This document shows positions 56,601-64,000 of a DNA stretch of 64,000 nucleotides, in pieces. The stretch spans positions 457,227-521,226 of the forward strand of contig JAWPHD010000286.1 in the NCBI GenBank assembly GCA_037043455.1. Direction: 5' to 3'. The translations under genes were made by a program, and so were the position numbers. Position 1 is the stretch's first letter. Every line of letters starts with the position of its first letter. The notes below the pieces were generated by a model. That model saw nothing but the letters and a program-made list of their open reading frames with translations. It was not told the DNA's origin and made no database searches. Origin of the DNA: Cyrtodaria siliqua (lineage: Eukaryota; Mollusca; Bivalvia; Adapedonta; Hiatellidae).

Positions 56601-59600
56601 CCCCAGGCATTTGAACAAAAATAAGCTTATAGCAACAGCAAAATATTAAACCTCTGGCTCTTGCAGTTTCAGAGAAGAAGATTTTTTAAATTTTTCCCTA
56701 TACATGTCTATGTAAAACATGTGACCCTTGGGGCGGGACCAAATGTGACCCCAGGGTCACCATTTGAACAAACTTGGTAAAGGACCATAAGCTTATAATA
56801 ATTGTAAAATATCAAACCTCTGGCTCTTGTAGTTTCCGAGAAGAAGATTTTTAAAAAAAAAATCCTATATAAGTCTATGTAAAACTGTGACCCTCGGGGC
56901 GGGGACAAATTTGACCCCAGGGTCACCATTTGAACAAACTTAGTAGAGGACCATAAGCTGATGCTACATGTAATACATGAGAGCTCTGTGCCTTGTGGTT
57001 TCAGAGAAGAAGAGTTTTTAAACTTTTTTCCTATATGTCTATATGAAAAACATGCAAAAGCTCAATATACAAATTTTGGACCCCCGGGGCACGGCCATTT
57101 TTGACCCCGGGGACTTTATTTGAACAATCTTGATAGTCTAGGCGTTGACGATCATTTTAAAAGAAAAACTGTTGAAATCTGTCCAGCGGTTCTGGAGAAG
57201 ATTTTTTAAGGTTTCGACCATATATGGTAATGGCAGCCATCTTGGATGTAGCGCTGACCTAATTTTAACAAATCTAAAAAGCATTCATCTAAGGATCATC
57301 CATGTGAAGTTTGGTCAAAATTAGCCAAGCGGTTCCTGAGGAGAAGTCGTTTGAAGAAAAGTTAACGGACGACGGACGGACGACGGACGACGGAAGACGG
57401 ACAACACACCATCCCATAAGCTCTGCTGGCCCTTGGCCAGTAGAGCTAAAAATCAATAAAAAATAAAAAAAATAATTAAAAAAAAAATATTAAAAAAAAA
57501 GTAATTCAAAAAAATAAATCCCTATACATGTCTATGTAAAACATTTGACCCTTGGGGCGGGGTCAAATATGACCCGAGGGTTACCATTTGAACAAACTTG
57601 GTAAAGGACCATAAACTTATAGCAAATGCAAAATATTAAACCTCTGGCTCTTGCAGTTCCAGAGAAGAAGTTTTTCCCTATACAAGCATTTATGTAAAAC
57701 TGTGACCCCCGGGGCGGGGCCAGATGTGACCCCAGGGTCCCCATTTGAACAAAATTGGTAAAGGACCATAAGCTTATAGCAACAGCAAAATATTAAACCT
57801 CTGGCTCTTGCAGTTTCAGAGAAGAAGATTTTTTAAGTTTTTCCCTATACATGTCTATGTAAAACATGTGACCCTTGGGGCGGGGCCAAATGTGACCCCA
57901 GGGTCACCATTTGAACAAACTTGGTAAAGGACCATAAGCTTTTAGCAAATGCAAAATATTAAACCTCTGGCTCTTGCAGTTCCAGAGAAGAATTTTTTTT
58001 CCAGTTTTTCCCTATACAAGCATTTATGTAAAACTGTGATTCCCCGGGGCGGGGCCAAATGTGACCCCAGGGTCCCCATTTGAACAAAATAGGTAAAGGA
58101 CCATAAGCTTATAGCAACAGCAAAATATTAAACCTCTGGCTCTTGCAGTTTCAGAGAAGAAGATTTTTTAAGTTTTTCCCTATACATGTCTATGTAAAAC
58201 ATGTGACCCTTGGGGCGGGACCAAATGTGACCCCCAGGGTCACCATTTGAACAAACTTGGTAAAGGACCATAAGCTTATAATAAATGTAACATATGAAAC
58301 CTCTGACTCTTGTAGCTGGCGAGAAGAAGATTTAAAAAAAAAAATCTTATATAAGTCTATGTAAAACTGTGACCCTCGGGGCGGGGACAAATTTGACCCC
58401 TGGGTCACCATTTGAACAAACTTAGTAGAGGACCATAAGCTGATGCTACATGTATTACATGAGAGCTCTGTGCCATGTGGTTCCAGAGAAGAAGATTTTT
58501 TTCAGTTTTTCCCTATACAAGCCTATGTAAAACTGTGACCCCCGGGGTGGGGCCAAATGTGACCCCTGGGTCACCATTTGAACAAACTTGATAGAGGACC
58601 ACAAGCTTATAGCAAATGCAAAATATTAAACCTCTGGCTCTTGCAGTTTCAGAGAAGAAGATTTTTTAAGTTTTTCCCTATACATGTCTATGTAAAACAT
58701 GTGACCCTTGGGGCGGGGCTAAATGTGACCCGAGGGTCACCATTTGAACAAACTTGGTAAAGGACCATAAGCTTATAGTAAATGCAAAGTATCAAACCTC
58801 TGGCTGTTGTAGTTTCCGAGAAGAAGATTTTTTAGAAAAAAATCCTATATAAGTCTATGTAAAACTGTGACCCCCGGGGCGGGGACAAATTTGACCCCAG
58901 GGTCACCATTTGAACAAACATAGTAGAGGACCATAAGCTGATGCTACATGTAATACATGAGAGATATGTGCCTTGTGGTTTCAGAGAAGAAGATTTTTTA
59001 AAGTTTTTTCCTATATGTCTATATGAAAAACATGCAAAACCTCAATATACAAACTTTGGACCCCCGGGGCACGGCCATTTTTGACCCCAGGGACTTTATT
59101 TGAACAAACTTGATAGTCTGGGCATTGGCGATCATTTTAAAAGAAAAACTGTTGAAATCTGTCCAGCGGTTCTGGAGAAGAAGATTTTTTAAGCTTTCGA
59201 CCATATATGGTAATGGCAGCCATCTTGGATGTAGCGCTGACCTAATTTTAACAAATCTAAAAAGCATTCATCTAAGGATCATCCAGGTGAAGTTTGGTCA
59301 AAATTAGCCAAGCGGTTTCTGAGGAGAAGTCGTTTGAAGAAAAGTTAACGGACGATAGACGACAGACAGACGGACGACGGACGACGGACAACACACCATC
59401 CCATAAGCTCTGCTGGCCGTTGGCCAGTAGAGCTAAAAATCAAGATTGCCATGTGTCTCTTTAAATGATATCATTAAACTGAATTTTCAATGCATTCTGT
59501 CCTATGAAATACAACTTTCACCCGTGATTTTTTTATTTCTCAACCAATTTTTAAAAGTAAGGGGATTATTTACCACTTAAAATGTCTGTTTCACACTGAT

Positions 59601-60373
59601 ATATCTTATTTATGTAAAAGTGGCATTTCGTCTTAAAAAGTCTAAAATACTGTCGGCCGAAACAAGAGCCCCAAACAATAGCTCTAGGAGGCTACACATG
59701 AGGTGACGTCATCTTATGAATTTACTTTGGTAAACGTGTAAACTCTACTTACAATCCCCTACGACTGGTACCAAGAAACGGTTTGGAAGCATACAGGGGC
59801 TCATGGGTAGCGTCCACTGCCCAGTACAGGAAAAACGGCTGCTGTTTGGATGACTGAGATTCAATAAAGGTCAAGGCTTCCTGTCAAATATTAAAATACC
59901 AGGAATAATATCAAACAGAAACTAGATGCACATTCCTCCACCGAGAAAGAATGAAAAGTAACTGGACCATTGTTAAAACATTACCCCCATCATGATAGGA
60001 ACAATTTAAGCCATTCATTAAAAGAAAAGAAAGTTTTGAGAATGCCAAATTTGGTCAAAAAACAGATGCCTTCATTCATGAAAAGCTTTTTAAAGAAATT
60101 GTGAATACCACATTCAAATTGAGGGCTATTTCATTTAAATTTACCTGCAGGTACATACACTGTCTTAATGAATATAAACAACATTCACTGAAAAACTAAT
60201 TACCACACAAACCTTGTCTATTTTAAGAAAGCTTAAATTAAATATTAAAAACAGAACACGCTAAGATCCAGTTAAATATAGGGTGTACGGCAACAGTAAG
60301 TCATACCTGGATATACATTTGTGTGAGATTAGACTCCCCAGTGTGCCTGTCAATCACAAAGTCTTGGTAATAC
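44567..60373 (-). CDS. GALNS: N-acetylgalactosamine-6-sulfatase (GALNS-like), 3' exons; 5' end outside the window
   Basis: GALNS is a lysosomal sulfatase that removes 6-sulfate from chondroitin and keratan sulfate. Nine exon positions join in frame (5' to 3'): 60307-60373, 59753-59880, 54477-54613 or 54307-54443, 52620-52723, 51677-51813, 50714-50816, 48275-48396, 46340-46457 and 44567-44653. They total 1003 nt, 333 residues plus stop. Landmarks in order: [40 protein letters not shown] (the Asp-Asn calcium ligands), [70 protein letters not shown] and the Cys-rich end [13 protein letters not shown]. All junction phases agree. Human GALNS has 522 residues, so about 190 N-terminal residues, including the formylglycine site, are missing. 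The third position is duplicated (see the exon entries). Introns are packed with repeats. Confidence 0.93.
44820..44965 (-). repeat. CTTAACC/GATCAG repeat, copy 1
   Basis: Inverse of the unit at 48048-48255: TAATGGACTGTTCTTTCTTT, GAATTAAGACCATT and GACTGATCAGCAGCCAGACA. Further copies are at 50135-50275 and 54788-54890, all in or beside GALNS introns. Confidence 0.75.
44960..45395 (-). repeat. SINE with GAATT-type tail, copy 3 (most complete)
   Basis: On the minus strand it begins GGGGCTGCAGTGGGTGGCCC with an A-box-like CCCAGTGGATAGC, continues through the shared body, and ends CCCCAATTCAATTCAATTCA. Head, body and pentamer tail indicate a tRNA-derived SINE. Confidence 0.7.
45396..46160. other. 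GALNS last intron: degraded tandem repeat
   Basis: Two to three units contain CCAAGTTTCATGAAAATCAG, GAAAAATGTAGGAGTTGAGC and CTACTAGACATCATA. A relative is at about 51360-51500. No exon here. Confidence 0.55.
46340..46457 (-). CDS. GALNS: GALNS exon (penultimate)
   Basis: The acceptor TCTTATTGCAG precedes G|TTC TCT TCC, giving [20 protein letters not shown] and later [12 protein letters not shown]. The donor is ATG|GTCAGT, with an unusual C at +3. Phases 2 in and 0 out fit both neighbours. Confidence 0.9.
46673..46882 (+). repeat. 30-bp minisatellite, seven copies, in a GALNS intron
   Basis: Unit ATGGGACATACGATACCGGT plus GTAGCAGTCA, repeated exactly seven times with a few substitutions. 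It opens decapeptide-repeat frames on both strands. Followed by a hairpin of GGGGAAAGAATTGGCT and its complement at about 46904-46975. Confidence 0.95.
48048..48255 (+). repeat. CTTAACC/GATCAG repeat, copy 2
   Basis: Fullest copy: AACCCTTAACCTGCTAAGCA, CATTGTAAACCCAGATCAGC, GGCTGCTGATCAGTCGTTTT and TTAATGGAATGGTCTTAATT. It ends 20 bp before a GALNS exon. Confidence 0.8.
48275..48396 (-). CDS. GALNS: GALNS exon
   Basis: The acceptor CTGTTTCAG precedes GGT GTA AAT, giving [17 protein letters not shown] and [17 protein letters not shown]. The donor is ATTAA|GTAAGT, phase 2. It is conserved with the [20 protein letters not shown] block. Confidence 0.95.
48872..49915 (+). repeat. Tandem-repeat element in a GALNS intron
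   Basis: Five units of about 155-165 bp share GGTCAAGGTCACATCCACAT, CCACCCAAGATACAACTATA, AGCAAAGTTTGAAAGGTC and AAGTTATCTGCCC. It ends near a GTCTC...GAGAC hairpin (49892-49920). Confidence 0.8.
50135..50275 (+). repeat. CTTAACC/GATCAG repeat, copy 3
   Basis: Shortened copy of 48048-48255 with an internal deletion after AACCCAGATCAG. Confidence 0.75.
50283..50505 (+). repeat. SINE-like dispersed repeat
   Basis: Phrases TGTATGGTGTTTTACGTC, GTGGTGGAGGCAATGACCC and CCTGGGTAGAACCAGTACTG recur as reverse complement at 54890-55030, with the missing end at 55612-55665. Confidence 0.65.
50714..50816 (-). CDS. GALNS: GALNS exon
   Basis: The acceptor GTATATTTCAG precedes A|CCA ATG TTT, giving [20 protein letters not shown] and [14 protein letters not shown]; donor GCT|GTAAGT, phase 0. 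This is the strongly conserved FYYRG...KAHFWTW segment. Confidence 0.95.
51029..51278. repeat. Long near-perfect palindrome in a GALNS intron
   Basis: Arms of about 108 bp (ATATTAAATAAATAGTAACT to CATCTTGTTGTTTAAATG) surround a short spacer with a second ATTTAAACAACAAGATG. Very few mismatches between arms suggest a young fold-back element or recent gene conversion. Confidence 0.9.
51677..51813 (-). CDS. GALNS: GALNS exon
   Basis: The acceptor GTGTTTTAG precedes GTG TCC CAT, giving [20 protein letters not shown] and later [12 protein letters not shown]; donor AACAG|GTGGGT, phase 2. It aligns with the GALNS VSHQLGSIMDLFTT block. Confidence 0.95.
51853..52091 (+). repeat. Dispersed hairpin repeat, copy 3 (diverged)
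   Basis: Starts GTATGGTCTCATCGAGTTGG with TTTAAACATCGAGATGGGC, and ends with CCCATCTCGATGTTTAAATC and ACCATACTCTATT in inverse order. This gives a TIR-like arrangement around the middle part shared with 365-605. Confidence 0.65.
52620..52723 (-). CDS. GALNS: GALNS exon
   Basis: The acceptor TTCATATAG precedes GG GGC AGT AAT, giving [20 protein letters not shown] and [15 protein letters not shown]; donor CAG|GTATAA, phase 0. It receives a phase 1 exon, as supplied by either copy of the duplicated exon. Confidence 0.94.
52912..54199 (+). mobile_element. CTGTGGACGCT-family tandem-repeat element
   Basis: Starts ACAAGAGGCCCAAGAGGGCC and contains a palindrome at 53096-53262 and units with GGTAAAGATCGGATGAAAAA. 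It ends ACGGACGGACGACGGAC then CCAGTAGAGCTAAA. A separate ACAAGAGGGCC start lies just upstream at 52798. It sits in a GALNS intron. Confidence 0.75.
53096..53262. repeat. Fold-back palindrome, second copy of 35343-35510
   Basis: Arms start CTAGTTCTAATTTGGAATGG and include GGGACTCGAGGCACAACAAT; the right arm is their reverse complement around TAGAGGGGCCCC. Confidence 0.85.
54307..54443 (-). CDS. GALNS: GALNS duplicated exon, copy B (downstream alternative)
   Basis: On the minus strand it follows GATGTTGAAG and ends CAT G|GTAGGT: 137 nt, phase 2 in and 1 out. It encodes [16 protein letters not shown], then [23 protein letters not shown] and KVGKIHG. Both calcium-ligand residues (Asp-Asn of SDNG) are kept. 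It is the same length as copy A. Nine codons change the residue and sixteen differ synonymously. Its acceptor is only 33 nt from copy A's donor. Confidence 0.85.
54477..54613 (-). CDS. GALNS: GALNS duplicated exon, copy A (upstream alternative)
   Basis: On the minus strand it follows CATTTCCCTAG and ends TCG G|GTGAGT: 137 nt, phase 2 in and 1 out. It encodes [16 protein letters not shown], then [23 protein letters not shown] and AYAKLSG. Its splice sites are closer to consensus than those of copy B, so it is probably the default form. Joining A to B would break the frame. Confidence 0.9.
54788..54890 (-). repeat. CTTAACC/GATCAG repeat, copy 4
   Basis: Reverse complement of part of 48048-48255 (GGCTGATCTGGGTTTACAAT, GTTATAGTTGTGCTTAG). 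Confidence 0.7.
54891..55665 (-). repeat. SINE-like repeat (inverse of 50283-50505) with insertion
   Basis: 54891-55030 and 55612-55665 are the two parts of an inverse copy. About 580 bp lies between them, including a fold-back at 55464-55614 whose arms carry GTTCCCATTCCATATAAGAT and AATTTTAAC. Confidence 0.6.
55920..59464. mobile_element. MITE, TTTAAAGGGACAC family, copy 3, split by a 3.2-kb insertion
   Basis: The left part 55920-56201 (TTAAAGGGACACATGGCAAT onward) and the last 27 bp (ATCAAGATTGCCATGTGTCT and CTTTAA) are the two ends of one MITE. The tandem-repeat element 56202-59437 interrupts it just before the right terminus. Confidence 0.8.
56202..59437 (+). mobile_element. Compound tandem-repeat element, GTGACCCC-rich units
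   Basis: Starts ACAAGAGGCCCAAGAGGGCC, then an A-rich stretch, then units of about 160 bp (GTGACCCTTGGGGCGGGGCC, ACCATTTGAACAAACTTGGT, CCTCTGGCTCTTGCAGTTTC). One complete end (GGACGACGG run, hairpin CTGCTGGCCCTTGGCCAG, TAGAGCTAAA) occurs at about 57360-57448. A second array of about nine units then ends the same way at 59437, so two elements are fused or tandemly duplicated. Confidence 0.8.
59753..59880 (-). CDS. GALNS: GALNS exon
   Basis: The acceptor ATTTGACAG precedes GAA GCC TTG, giving [20 protein letters not shown] and [20 protein letters not shown]; donor GGATT|GTAAGT, phase 2, matching both copies of the duplicated exon. It includes the conserved [17 protein letters not shown] block. 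Confidence 0.95.
60307..60373 (-). CDS. GALNS: GALNS exon (most 5' one found)
   Basis: The acceptor ATATTTAG precedes G|TAT TAC CAA, giving [20 protein letters not shown] and IQ; donor CAG|GTATGA, phase 0. The first base completes a codon from an exon not found in the window. It matches the YYEEF...TGEANLTQ-Y segment of GALNS. Confidence 0.9.
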
Positions 60374-60385
60374 CTAAATATGGAA

Positions 60386-60760
60386 AACAAGAAATTACAA
60401 GTGTTGTTAAACTTAATGTGCTCTGCTTCCACCCCTCTTGACCATGAATGGACGTTGTTGGAATTGCGCTCTGTATGTCGTCTCGATATGGTGAATATGT
60501 TTGCTAAGTTATTTCAAAATCCCTCAAGCGGTTCAAGAGATATGGAGAGGGCACAAAATATAGTGCATATGACCTTCGACCTCTAAATGTGACCTTGACC
60601 TTGAACGGACGTCTGGAAGTTGTGTTCTGCATGTCGTCTCGATATGGTGAAGGTTTGTGGCAAGTTATTTTCAAATCCCTCGAACGGTTCAAGAGATATG
60701 GTGGAGACACGACTTGTTACGGACAGAGATCCAGACGGACAGACATCCAAGCTAAAAACA
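60386..60760 (+). repeat. Tandem-repeat element, relative of 23044-24122
   Basis: Begins ACAAGAAATTACAAGTGTTG. Two units follow with TGACCATGAATGGACGTTGT or TGACCTTGAACGGACGTCTG and GTCGTCTCGATATGGTGAA. It ends in CAGACGGACAGACATCC and AGCTAAAA. Confidence 0.65.
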
Positions 60761-61279
60761 ATTTATTGCACCTCGCACAAAATCCTAGGAATTTCATTGG
60801 ATTAGAGCAGTCACATGGTGACCCTCTATTATTCTATAGTGGGTCAGTAGATTTCATAGAGGGTCACTAAAACAATATGGACTACAATCCCGATTCAAAG
60901 TTTAAATCATTTGCAAATTGTTCTTTAAGGGGTTAGTAACAAACACAAGATCTGTCGGAGAACAGCGCAACTCTCCATGGTTCATACAGACTTTTCAAAC
61001 CCAAATTTAGGGCCTTTTTAGGGCCTTTTTAGGGACATTTTCGCTAAATTTAGGGCCTCAATATTTATAGCATAATTATGCGTTTGACTAAAATTCCTGC
61101 TTACTGCTACAGTAAAACCCCTCTAAAGTGACCCCTACAAGAAGATAGGTGGCAGCTTAATGCAGCATGATAGTATTGTAGAAAGCTCCTCTAATAGCTT
61201 TCTGCAAACTATAGTGCTGCATTAAGCAGTCACCTGTAAAAAAAAACACTAAATGTGTATATTGTAAGCGGTTGCATTA

Positions 61280-62068
61280 TTGTGTGTGTGTGTGTAGTTC
61301 TGAGGTTTAACGTCCCTCCACCAACAAACACGACAAGGTAGCCCTGCCGCGATGGGCACAATAGAGTCTGGACGGTTGTAGTTGGTGTGTGTTGGTTGAT
61401 CTGGTGCTGCTGTGTTGCTGTGTCGTCGTTTCTCTTGTAGATGTGTAGTGCTGTGTCGCTGCTGCTCTGTGTAGTTGTCGCTGTGGCGGTGAAGTGGTGG
61501 TCTGGTGGTCGAGGTGGCCTGCATCCGCTACGGTGGTGAAGCTACATCCGCTAGTGTATTGCCCTACAGCCGCTAGTGGTCGGGGTCCTTGTGTTTGGGG
61601 CCACACCCGTCACATATGGCCCCTGCGCTGCTGACATCATCTGGATAGCTGTGTGGATGGTACCCCTCCCTCTTCAGCTGGTTGACTACGGTCGAATGTA
61701 GGCCTCGGCGTCGATCCCTAACTATTACTGACTAGTTACTTCTACGTTGTTACATCTACTCTGTGTTGGTGGATCTCGGCTCCGGCCCGCGGACTTCTGT
61801 CTTCCAGCTTCCAAGCGAGTTCACTGCTATCTGATCAGATGATGGCTGCCTTGACGGGGGCGCAGGGGACTTCTTCACTATCAGTCAAGTGACACTCAGG
61901 CTCCTGAACCGAGACAAACCAGTTCAGAAGTGCCAGTGTGTTAGTCACTATAACGCGAATATAGTGATTTACCACACCAGTAATGTTGTACAGCGTACCC
62001 CCATACAAACACCATGAGTGTCACCAGTGCCCTCTCCGCGACGTGCACGCTGTGAAGAGCAGGAGAAG
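61280..62068 (-). mobile_element. 789-bp retroposed insert with 14-bp target duplication
   Basis: AAGCGGTTGCATTA occurs exactly at both edges (61266-61279 and 62069-62082). The insert is clearly more GC-rich than its surroundings. On the minus strand it ends in a (CA)n tail next to the left duplication, as target-primed retroposition would leave. No known SINE head, LINE protein or gene was recognised; a long frame is not conserved-looking. Confidence 0.75.
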
Positions 62069-62224
62069 AAGCGGTTGCATTAGCTGGGTTTTACTGTATT
62101 TATAGCCAATAAACCTGGACCTACCTAAGATTAAACAGTTTTCAGCTCTGTGGCCTTGTCCACAGGTATTCGGGAGTAGCTTAGACTTACACTTGAATTT
62201 TCCAGAAAAAAAAAACAACATCAT

Positions 62225-62400
62225 TTAAATACTAATCAAACATTAAAAACACAAATTTAAAAAAAAAAAATTTTTTTTTTTTTTTATATTAGTACAGTAT
62301 ATTAAATTTGTGTTTTTAATGTTTGTTTAAATACTAATCAAACATTAAAAACACAAATTTAAAAAAAAAAAAATTTGTGTTTTTAATGTTTGATTAGTAT
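62225..62400. repeat. Double palindrome with A/T homopolymer cores
   Basis: AATACTAATCAAACATTAAA, AACACAAATTT and their complements occur twice around poly-A/poly-T cores, giving two nested hairpins beside the MITE at 62401. Confidence 0.75.
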
Positions 62401-62919
62401 TTAAAGGGACACTGTCCGTAAGTAAGCAGATATTGAGCATAACCAAATAACTGTCTGACCTTTGTTCAGTGAAATGTATACATGAAAACATGAGCATAGA
62501 CCCTAAGAAGTCTGTAGTAATGCATTCGTGAGTTTGAAAAAAAAAAGCTTAAATTATTATTTGTAAATAAAGTGGGACCCACCGTATTTACCTTTTCTGC
62601 GATCACGTGACTTCCATTAGCACATTAGGTTTTCACCACAGTATGTATTACTCAATACGTATAGCCCGGTTAGCTCAGTTGGGAGCTAGGTCGACCACTT
62701 TACGCTCACGCTCACTATTATTACTGCGAGTGTAATTTTAGTTTGGGCTGCGAGTTCAAACGCCCGATATGGTTTTTCTTTTTTTGGTACCTGCGATAGA
62801 AATCCTTCAAACAATCCTGCTTTAATTAGTAAACATTCAATAATGTTTAGTGTGTAATGTTTGCGAACATAATTAGTGTGTGTTTTATAAGCAAAAAGTT
62901 ACGGACAGTGTCCCTTTAA
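62401..62919. mobile_element. MITE (TTAAAGGGACACTGTCC) carrying a tRNA-like segment
   Basis: Perfect 21-bp terminal inverted repeats begin TTAAAGGGACACTGTCC; TTAA at both ends may be the target site. The interior includes a tRNA-like segment (62663-62769). Confidence 0.85.
62663..62769 (+). other. tRNA-like pol III promoter segment inside the MITE
   Basis: GCCCGGTTAGCTCAGTTGGG resembles a tRNA 5' end and A box; CGAGTTCAAACGCC resembles a B box, and a T run follows within 15 bp. The A-B distance (about 75 nt) is longer than usual and the 3' strand does not pair with GCCCGGT, so this is not called a tRNA gene. Confidence 0.5.
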
Positions 62920-63514
62920 CTGATGTTGTTGTTTTTTTCTGAAATTATTTTTTTTTAATTATACCCCACCCACTCCCCCAAATATTGGCCGCGATTTTTC
63001 AAAAACGGCCGTGCAAAAATGGCTGCACGGTTGGCTCAGTCGTTGGCTGGCTAATAACTTCCCCTCTGAAATATAACCGAGTATGAATCAAACTGAGTAC
63101 GATGTACAATAGTACAAATCTAATTTCGTAGGAGTTGTCGTTCTTGAATTCATTCTATTTTTAGAAATTTCGTAGGAGTTGTCGTTCTTGTATTCATTCT
63201 ATTTTTAGAAGCAACAACACCTTGACGGCCCAAATAATGTGCGAAATGAAATTTAGGGCCACCAAAACTAATTTTTAGGGCCGTATAGAGTAAATTTAGG
63301 GACTTTTTAGGGCCTGACATGCAATTTAGGGCCTTTTCAAGCAACTCATCAAAATTTAGGGCCTTTTCAAGTCTGTGCGAACCATGCTCTCCTATTCGAT
63401 TTTTCAGAGAATAATAAATTATATAGCCAGTATATACCATCAGAAAACAAGGCTAAAACAATGTGGGGTGGAGTTGGGGGACGGGCCTTGTATAAAAACT
63501 CGGGCCGACATAAA

Positions 63515-64000
63515 ATTATGTGTGAAATGTTAGCTATATATGTGTAAGAATTGACCAAAACAACACAGAAACATGTAAAAAAATAATTACAAAAACTTGA
63601 GTTTCGAGTGGGGTGGGTGGGGTGGGAAGGCGCGGCTGGGGCTGGGGGGTGGGGAGGAGGTGGGGGCAACATAGCTATGTGTAAGAATTGACTAAAACAA
63701 CACAGAAATATGTAAACAAATAATAATAAAATATTCGTTTCGAGTGTCGGTGAGGGGTGAGGGCTGGGTAGGGAAGGGACAACATAGCTATGTGTAAGAA
63801 TTGATAAAAACACAGAAATATGTAAAAAAATAAATAAAAATAATAATAATAATTCCAGTTTCAAGTGTGGTGGTGGGGGGGAGGGGGGCAACATATATGT
63901 GTAAGAAGCTATGTGTAAGAATTGACCAAAACACAGAATATGTAAAAATAAATAAATATATATTGAGTTACGAGTGGGAGGGGGAGCGGGCGGAGAGACG
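63515..64000 (-). repeat. Tandem array of about 110-bp units, extends past the edge
   Basis: About four to five units alternate ATAGCTATGTGTAAGAATTG, AACACAGAAATATGTAAA and G-rich GTGGGGTGGGTGGGGTGGG stretches. The 175-codon minus frame across it (Pro-rich and Phe/Leu-rich blocks) follows the repeat and is not a supported gene. Confidence 0.8.

Larger units (their letters stand above)
60976..63386. mobile_element. Candidate 2.4-kb TIR element with TTTAGGGCC motifs
   Basis: The left CATGGTTCATACAGACTT is matched at the right by the reverse complement of CATGGTTCGCACAGACTT. CTCTC abuts both ends. ATTTAGGGCCTTTT words repeat inside both termini (60999-61060 and 63240-63368). Two younger insertions occupy the middle. 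No transposase was recognised. Confidence 0.55.

Noticed and set aside
63367..63894. 175-codon minus-strand frame rich in Pro, Phe and Leu
   Set aside because: It runs across a 110-bp tandem array and its composition simply follows the repeat. No domain or splice evidence.
60400..64000. Search for upstream GALNS exons (formylglycine C-x-P-S-R and GKWHLG motifs)
   Set aside because: Neither motif nor another conserved N-terminal block was found on the minus strand, so the 5' part is taken to lie outside the window.

Overview
The window looks like nuclear DNA of a bivalve mollusc. It is AT-rich, genes are split by kilobase-scale introns, and most of the sequence is interspersed repeats: MITEs, fold-back elements, tRNA-derived SINEs, and elements with internal tandem repeats and GGAC-rich tails. 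The species cannot be named from the sequence. No bacterial operon, CRISPR array, rRNA gene or convincing functional tRNA was seen.

Three real protein-coding genes can be supported. (1) A single-exon GFOD-type oxidoreductase (GFO/IDH/MocA family) lies on the minus strand at 9469-10653. (2) A four-exon methionine-S-sulfoxide reductase A lies on the plus strand at 19419-25618. Its catalytic residue is encoded by an in-frame TGA, and a stem-loop at about 26581-26647 has the layout of a eukaryotic SECIS element, so the gene reads as a selenoprotein MsrA. (3) The 3' two-thirds of an N-acetylgalactosamine-6-sulfatase (GALNS-like) gene lies on the minus strand at 44567-60373. Its 5' exons, including the one for the formylglycine cysteine, were not found and probably lie beyond the right edge. 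One GALNS exon is present twice: both copies are 137 nt, in identical phase, 33 nt apart, and differ mostly synonymously. This is the layout of mutually exclusive exons.

Layout: 1-9400 holds repeats, including a 1.15-kb fold-back at 1689-2835, a tandem-repeat element at 2938-4430 and MITEs. GFOD follows. A 5.3-kb element with terminal inverted repeats and a 6-bp target duplication spans 13043-18337. It contains a broken His-Me (HNH-like) endonuclease gene, a broken Mutator-like transposase fragment, a 650-bp direct repeat and a young LINE 3' end. Two SINEs precede MsrA. From about 27000 to 43000 no gene was found: nested tandem-repeat elements, minisatellites, a mariner-like MITE and a Harbinger-like element. 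GALNS then runs leftward from the right side through repeat-filled introns. The last 3.6 kb holds another TIR element with a retroposed insert (14-bp target duplication), a MITE carrying a tRNA-like promoter, and a tandem array.

The three genes share no obvious pathway: a NAD(P)-type oxidoreductase, a protein-repair enzyme and a lysosomal sulfatase. The strongest points for follow-up are the selenoprotein MsrA with its SECIS, the duplicated GALNS exon, and the common termini shared by many of the tandem-repeat elements.
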